From positions 28,997,001-29,061,000 of the forward strand of contig NW_024465369.1 in assembly GCF_017591425.1 (NCBI RefSeq): 64,000 nucleotides of DNA, written 5' to 3'. Of the stretch, positions 59,071-64,000 are shown in pieces. The notes beneath the pieces were generated by a model. That model was not told where the DNA came from. It saw nothing but the letters and a program-made list of their open reading frames with translations, and made no database searches. Both the position numbers and the translations under genes were made by a program. This DNA comes from Ochotona curzoniae. Taxonomy: Eukaryota > Chordata > Mammalia > Lagomorpha > Ochotonidae. Within the stretch, counting starts at the first letter, position 1. Every line of letters starts with the position of its first letter.

Positions 59071-59409
59071 CAGGGCCCGGCGCGGTGGCGCAAGTGGTTA
59101 AAGGTCCTCGCCTTGCACGCCCGGGATCCCATATGGGCGCCGGTTCTAATCCCAGCGGGCCCGCTTCCCTTCCAGCTCCCTGCCTGTGACCTGGGAAAGC
59201 AGTCGAGGACGGCCCAAAGCTTTGGGAACCTGCACCCGTGTGGGAGACCCGGAAGAGGCTCCTGGCTTCGGATCGGCATAGTATTGGCCTGTTGCGCTCA
59301 CTTGGGGAGTGAATCATCGGACGGAAGATCTTCCTCTCTGTCTCTCCTCTCTGTATATCCGCCTTTCCAATAAAAAAAAAATAAAAATAAATCTTTGAAA
59401 AAAAAAAAA
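59071..59409 (+). mobile_element. Youngest CSINE copy, full length, + strand
   Basis: 'cagggcccggcgcggtggcg' head with A box 'tggcgcaagtgg', B box 'ggttctaatcc' (59142-59152), 'cagtcgaggacggcccaaag', 'atcatcggacggaagatctt', 'tccgcctttccaataaaaaa' and an A tail. Many CpGs are intact, which points to low age because CpGs decay fast. The duplication 'aagatagaatggatattttt' (59051-59070 and 59410-59429) is 20 bp and perfect. Confidence 0.97.
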
Positions 59410-59429
59410 AAGATAGAATGGATATTTTT

Positions 59430-60000
59430 GCCCAAGAGAGTCTCTTTTCATAGGAATCCATATAGAAATGTCTCCAGTTTTTGAGTACAATCAAGTAAAT
59501 TTTATCAAGCCTATGTTCTTTACCCAAAGGTATAGAAGACCAACATCTTAAGAAAATATTTTTTAAAGATGCAAGAGTCATGAAAACAATGACAAACTTC
59601 TAAAAGAGGACCTATCTAAAATGAGGTAATTGTTGCTTCCAATTTTTCCTTATGTGGATTTTGATAACTGGGGGCTATTTACTAAAGTATGTACCTAACT
59701 TTGACTCAACTGGAAGGACAGACATAAAAGGTTTAGGGGTTATGAATACAGCTGATGTGACATTTAGGAAACTTAATGAGCTTATAGAGATGACCAAATT
59801 CCTCTGTGGCATATTTTCTGATAACTGATACTGCATAAAAGGCAGATGCATATATCCTGAATTTCCATATTTCATTTGAAATATTTTGCTACCTCACATA
59901 AATATCCTACTTATAGCTGATGACTTGTAACTGCTGCTGAAGGATTATACTGTTGTAATAATATGGGGGAAAGCAGTTAAATTCAGACTCATTCCTGGTA
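59430..60000. other. Unassigned AT-rich DNA
   Basis: No gene or repeat is recognised. Confidence 0.5.
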
Positions 60001-60257
60001 CTGTAGCTGATTGAATTCCTTTTTATGTCTAAATATAATTCCATTCTGTATTCACGTTATTTTTTGTTAATTCATTCATTAATAGAAACTAAGATTCAGC
60101 TATTATCTGGGTTATTGAGGATAGTACAGAAATAAATATGTGATGTCTCTTTAACATATTGCTTTCATTATCTTTGAGTGCAACTGTGGATCAAAGTAGT
60201 AGTTCTATTTTCATTTTGTTGAGTAGTTACTATTTTCTACAGTGGTTGTGAACATTT
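60000..60257 (-). mobile_element. Old L1 fragment, antisense, first part
   Basis: The reverse-complement order of the L1 ORF2 C-terminal region is visible: 'tttgagtgcaactgtggatc' and 'ctattttctacagtggttgt'. It is interrupted by the SINE at 60258 and continues at 60600. Confidence 0.65.
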
Positions 60258-60590
60258 AAGATTTGACTGAATTTATTTGAGAGGTAGAATGACTGGGAGA
60301 GGATGAGACAGAAAACAAAAGACAACTTCTATCCATGGATTCACTCTCCAAATTCCTGCCACAATTTTGTGCACTTACCTGAAGCTAATAGCAAAAAACA
60401 CCATTCATGTGTACACACGGTTGGCAAGAGCCCAGTAATTTGGACTATTTAATTCTGGTTTCCTAGGTACATTAACAGGAAGTTGGATCAGAAGCTGAGC
60501 AGCTGGGACTTAAATCAATGATGAGGTGCTAGATTTGCCATAGGAAGCTTAACTTGCTACAGCAAGCACACTGCTAGCTATAGCTGTACT
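60258..60590 (-). mobile_element. Old CSINE, minus strand, inserted in L1
   Basis: 'gactgaatttatttgagagg', 'ccatggattcactctccaaa', 'ggaagttggatcagaagctg', 'agcaagcacactgctagct'. Flanks 'catttaagatt' and 'catttagatt' are consistent with a decayed target-site duplication. Confidence 0.8.
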
Positions 60591-60599
60591 CATTTAGAT

Positions 60600-60801
60600 T
60601 TTCATCTAAAATATGTCAGTATATTTCCTCTTTCTCCACATGCACATCTGCATTTTTTGTTTTGTCTCTTTGATAACAGTCTTTCTAACTGGAGTGAGGT
60701 GGTGTCTTATGGTTTTGGTCTGCATACCTCTAATAATTACTTATTTTATGTATTTTTCATATTTCATGATTTGTGTGTATTCTCTTAGGAAGTATCTACT
60801 T
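60600..60801 (-). mobile_element. Old L1 fragment, antisense, second part
   Basis: Resumes the L1 after the SINE: 'tttctccacatgcacatctg', 'ctttctaactggagtgaggt', 'ggtgtcttatggttttggtc', the reverse complement of the conserved ORF2 C-terminal region. Confidence 0.75.
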
Positions 60802-61037
60802 GGTGGGGCCAGCATTGTGGCACAGTTGATAAAACCTTTGCCTTGCCTTACTAGCATCCCAGTTCCCTGTTGCTCCACTTCCAATCTATATCCCTAAAAA
60901 TGGTCTGAGAAAAGTAGCAGAGGTTGACCCAAGTGTTGGGGGCCCTGCTAACATTCTGGAAGACCTGGATGAAGCTCCTGTATCTTGTCATCAACCTGGC
61001 CCATCACTGGTCATTGTGGTTATCTTGGAAGTTTTAA
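60802..61037 (+). mobile_element. Old CSINE, 3'-truncated, + strand
   Basis: 'tggggccagcattgtggcac' head, 'gttgctccacttccaatcta', 'gaagacctggatgaagctcc', 'actggtcattgtggttatct'; homology ends before the usual tail. Confidence 0.8.
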
Positions 61038-61099
61038 GTAAGGTTAACCTATACTTAGGAAAATGAAAACCCTGTAAAAATTTTTAAAATTTATTTGAG

Positions 61100-61392
61100 C
61101 CATATATTTGGTGCAGAGTTTAAAACACTGCTTGGGATGCCCATATCTGCTGGAGCATGTAGGTTCAAATTTGGCTCCATCTGTGACCCAGCTTCCTGCT
61201 AGCTTGTGTTTTACAGGTAGCCAATAATGGTTCAAGTACTCTGGTCCTTGGAGACCTGGATTGAGATCTTGGCTTTTGGTTTCATCATGGTTTAGCTGTG
61301 CCTGTTGTGGCCATTTGAGGAGAAACAATGGTAGGAATTTCTCACTTACTCTGTCTCTCTCTCTTTGACATAAATAAGCATAAACAAAGCCT
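61100..61392 (+). mobile_element. Old CSINE, + strand
   Basis: 'atatttggtgcagagtttaa' head, 'tgacccagcttcctgctagc', 'ggttcaagtactctggtcct', 'tgttgtggccatttgaggag', 'ctctgtctctctctctttga'. It is followed by an A/T-rich array of 'aataaaaccttaaaa' type units to about 61460. Confidence 0.75.
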
Positions 61393-61800
61393 TAAAAATA
61401 AGGCTTTATAAATAAAACCTTAAAATAAATAAAGTAAATAAAACCTTAAAAATAAGAGAAAAATGTGATGGAAAATATTTGAGCATTCTTGAATTGCAAA
61501 AGATTTAGAAAATAAAGCTTTTTTAGTCAATCTCTCCCTCTCTCTCTGTCACACACATGGGAGCAAGGTAAAAATAGAGATGGAGAGAATGCTATTTTAT
61601 GAAGGCAGATTTTACTCTACGTGTTGTAAGTAAGTAACTGCATTGGTAGAAGAAAGGAATGATTGGGCAGTGGCTTTTGGTTCATTTATTTTCTCTGGGA
61701 AGATTTTCAAGAGACTAGATTAAGACCTCAACGTAGTTATAGACATTATAATCGCTTCTTTTAAGCAATGTAAGTTTAAAGGAAAATTTTAAGCAATGAA
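61393..61800. other. Low-complexity tail and unassigned DNA
   Basis: 61393-61460 is an irregular tandem of 'taaataaaaccttaaaa' pieces derived from the preceding SINE tail. The rest is unassigned apart from a CT run at 61530-61547. Confidence 0.5.
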
Positions 61801-62280
61801 TGTGAGTAGTGATTCGAACTTCCCATGTTGCACCCTGTGCCATTTCGTGCTTCCTCTTCCCCACACCTCATGAAATTTGTGTCATTCAGGTTATCCACCA
61901 ATCAGATGTAACCTGGAGCCTTAAGTGAGGATCCTACTCTGCAATCTCTCTGGCTCCTCCCTAGTCCCCACCCACCTACCTGTGGCTTGGATAATCTCAG
62001 TCACCAGTCCCTGGGGTCAGCGCACAAAGACCAAACAGCCGCTCCCTTCTCTTTCTCCTTCTCCCTTTCCTTCCCTTTCCCTGGCTCTCCCCACCCTCCC
62101 ATCCTCCTCCATCTTGTCCTTTTCCCTGCCATGGCAGCCCCCACCCTGCCACCATGGCAAGAGATGTGTCCCTTCCAGTTTTCTCCCCCTCTACCACTGC
62201 TCCCGTTCCTACCCTGCTGGAATGAAGGACCTACTAAGCACCTTGCTGCGCCTGGGATTTTGGCTTACAGTAAACTAAAC
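61800..62280 (+). mobile_element. Possible LTR (GC-richer island)
   Basis: GC content rises sharply compared with both sides. The order is 'ccaccaatcagatgtaacc' (a CCAAT-box-like ATTGG complement), a long pyrimidine tract, a perfect 12-bp palindrome 'ctgccatggcag' at 62126-62137, and a downstream 'ccttgctgcgcctgggattt' that resembles LTR R/U5 sequence. The palindrome recalls the 'ctgccactatggcag' units of the 14.4 kb LTR. Overlapping open frames of 107 and 117 codons are Pro/Ser/Leu-rich low-complexity and not called as genes. Ends are uncertain. Confidence 0.35.
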
Positions 62281-63070
62281 ATGAAAAGAGGAATTGGCTG
62301 CAGGAATTAGCTGTGCATAACAATGTACAAACTTCAAGTGCACTTAAAACCTAACAATATGTTAGAATATATTAAATATTCACTTTCATTCTTCTACACT
62401 TATCATAAGAAAATGCTGACTTATACATGATGTGCCCTTGATAAAAAAAAAATTCACACAAAAGTAAGTAAGCTTGATAGACTATTCATACATACATAGC
62501 TGGCTGCTTAGAGGAGTGGCATTACTGGTAAAGAAAATTCACTGCCTATATTTTTCTATCATTTTCCTTTTTTCAGAATTGCTGTATTTTTCTCTTCAAA
62601 AGCAACTTTGGGCATCAAACTAATGACAACCCATCACTCAACCTTACAACCTTTACAAATGCTTTCAACTCTCTTCCCTGATCCCCTAGCTGGCAAATAT
62701 AAAGCCTGAAAACAGCTAGAGTAAAATGACCCTGAGTTTGTGCAAAGGAATAAATCACTCTGCTCCCCTGTATATCGATAATTATTTTATGTAAGTATTA
62801 AAGGCAGGCAGAATACTTCCTTATGTTTGTACAGATCAGAATATTTATATGTATGTATATACACACATAACATTTTATTCCCATCTTACTAATTAAGACA
62901 AGATTGGTAAAGGTATGATATAGTTATAGGTTTTTTGATTTTGAAAATTGGCAAAATGAATCATCCTTTCAAATAGTCTTACCTGTTTCCTACATCAGAC
63001 CAAGGGAACTTTGTTACAGATGATTTGCACAATTTGGGGTCAGATCTAACATTTTTAACTTGTTATTCTC
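62281..63070. other. AT-rich DNA, nothing recognised
   Basis: No gene, RNA or repeat is identified. Confidence 0.5.
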
Positions 63071-63074
63071 TTTT

Positions 63075-63200
63075 TAAAATTATTTTTATTATTTCTCATA
63101 ATACATTTTTGTAGGTATAGAGATTTCCCCCATTTCTCCCCCCTCCTCCCTTCTCATTTTCTTTATATTTTTCCCATTCTTTGCCATTCTTTTTCTTAAG
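63075..63200 (-). mobile_element. L1/HAL1 3'UTR end, antisense
   Basis: The + strand 'tttttattatttctcataat' followed by the C-rich tract 'tttcccccatttctcccccc' is the reverse complement of an L1-type 3'UTR: a G-rich run, then a short AT-rich end. A similar order is seen at 51.14-51.24 kb and, in sense, at 11.92-12.0 kb. How far it extends to the right is unclear. Confidence 0.5.
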
Positions 63201-63784
63201 TTTGAATTTAATAAAAAATATTTGTTTCAAGGTAATAATCAGAACCCTAAGCTTATCAGTTGTTCTAGTCTCAAACAAAATACTCACGTTGCTCAATACA
63301 AAAGCAGAAGAAGAGGATTAAAAATCATGAAAGCACAGTAATAAGTCGAAATCTCACCCAAATGCCTTAGCACATGAAATTTCTGTAGATGATATATAAG
63401 AGCAGACGAGTTAGAGAGTTAAAGCCTCCTGCAGAGTAGAATAAAAGAAAGCAATAATAGTTGTTTTTGTTTATTTGTTTTTTCATTCACTGGTCTGGAG
63501 GGAAAGGCCTATCTTTGTCAAATCTGTTGTCACCAGATTAAAAGGCAGCAATATTTTGAGGCATCATATTGATTTCCCCTACTGTGTAAGCTATTAGAGA
63601 AGCCATTTTAAGAAATATTTACTGGTTTCCTTTAAAGGATGACAGCTTATTACAACTTCATTCAAATAGAGTATTTCCCTTTCTTTCTGTACATAGTTGC
63701 TCTCAATGAACTCATAAACATCAAAGAGAGAAAATGGAAAGCATGCTTTCTTGCTGAAATCTAGAAGTTAAATTACTATCAGTC
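63201..63784. other. Unassigned DNA
   Basis: No gene is recognised. Part of it may continue the L1/HAL1 3'UTR remnant to the left. Confidence 0.4.
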
Positions 63785-64000
63785 AGGCCCAGTGTGGTGG
63801 CCTAACAGTTACAGTCCTTGCCTTGAACACACAGGGATCCCATATGGGCACTGGTTCTAATCCCGGAGGCTCCACTTCCCATCCAGCTCCCTGCTTTTAA
63901 CCAGAGAAAGTAGTTGAGGACAGCCCAAAGCCTTGGGACTCTTCACCTGCGTGGGAGACCCATAAGAAGTTTCTGGCTCCTGGCTTTGGATCGGTGCAGC
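63785..64000 (+). mobile_element. CSINE, + strand, cut by window end
   Basis: 'caggcccagtgtggtggcct' head, B box 'ggttctaatcc', 'ccatccagctccctgctttt', 'gtttctggctcctggctttg'. The right body and tail lie beyond the window. Confidence 0.92.

Noticed and set aside
61925..62310. Two overlapping + strand frames of 107 and 117 codons
   Set aside because: Composition is Pro/Ser/Leu low complexity from a pyrimidine tract, in two frames at once, without a domain.
1..64000. CRISPR arrays, bacterial operons or prophage
   Set aside because: The window is plainly mammalian: SINEs, L1, LTRs, poly(A) tails and AT-rich intergenic DNA; no regularly spaced direct repeats with unique spacers were seen.

Overview
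This 64 kb window looks like an intergenic, repeat-rich stretch of a lagomorph genome. No host protein-coding exon or functional RNA gene could be recognised. The lineage call rests on more than 35 copies of a tRNA-headed SINE that matches the lagomorph C-repeat (CSINE), plus a young L1 of matching style. The youngest SINE copies lack the long CT tail tract that I remember for rabbit copies and end in a short 'tccgcctttccaataaaaataaa' style tail split here as 'tccgcctttcc' + 'aataaaaataaa'. That favours a pika (Ochotona) over rabbit, but this is inference from memory.

Layout. 1-5.3 kb: AT-rich DNA with an old antisense L1 fragment, two old SINEs and a 38-nt U2 snRNA retropseudogene. 5.3-12.06 kb: a full-length L1 on the + strand with YY1-type 5' start, CpG-rich 5'UTR, uninterrupted ORF1 (320 aa) and ORF2 (1270 aa, catalytic residues present), G-rich 3'UTR, pure poly(A) and a perfect 18-bp target-site duplication. 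12-19.3 kb: mostly unassigned DNA with two solo LTRs of one family (14.4 and 18.6 kb); the first carries a small hairpin minisatellite. 19.3-26.9 kb: SINEs of several ages, a perfect 14-bp inverted repeat and two LTR-like pieces. 26.9-28.9 kb: an old antisense L1, then a minus-strand SINE split by a 5'-truncated ATP5MG (ATP synthase subunit g) processed pseudogene. 29-44.4 kb: more SINEs, an old antisense L1 at 40.4-41.4 kb and a truncated tRNA-Asn retropseudogene at 36.3 kb. 46.8-50.2 kb: a SINE cluster with a clear SINE-in-SINE nest. 51.1-54.15 kb: a broken minus-strand HAL1-like half-L1 (ORF1 only, tandem repeats in the 3'UTR). 55-64 kb: further SINEs, including the youngest copy at 59.07 kb, an L1 split by a SINE, a possible LTR at about 62 kb and a last SINE cut by the window end.

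How the parts relate: the intact L1 encodes the endonuclease and reverse transcriptase that L1-family machinery uses to mobilise itself, and the SINEs, the ATP5MG copy and the two tailless small-RNA copies all carry the marks of that machinery (A-rich tails and/or target-site duplications). The most notable objects are the apparently competent L1, an antisense ORF running from its 5'UTR into host flank, and two tailless 3'-truncated small-RNA retropseudogenes (U2 and tRNA-Asn) in one window.
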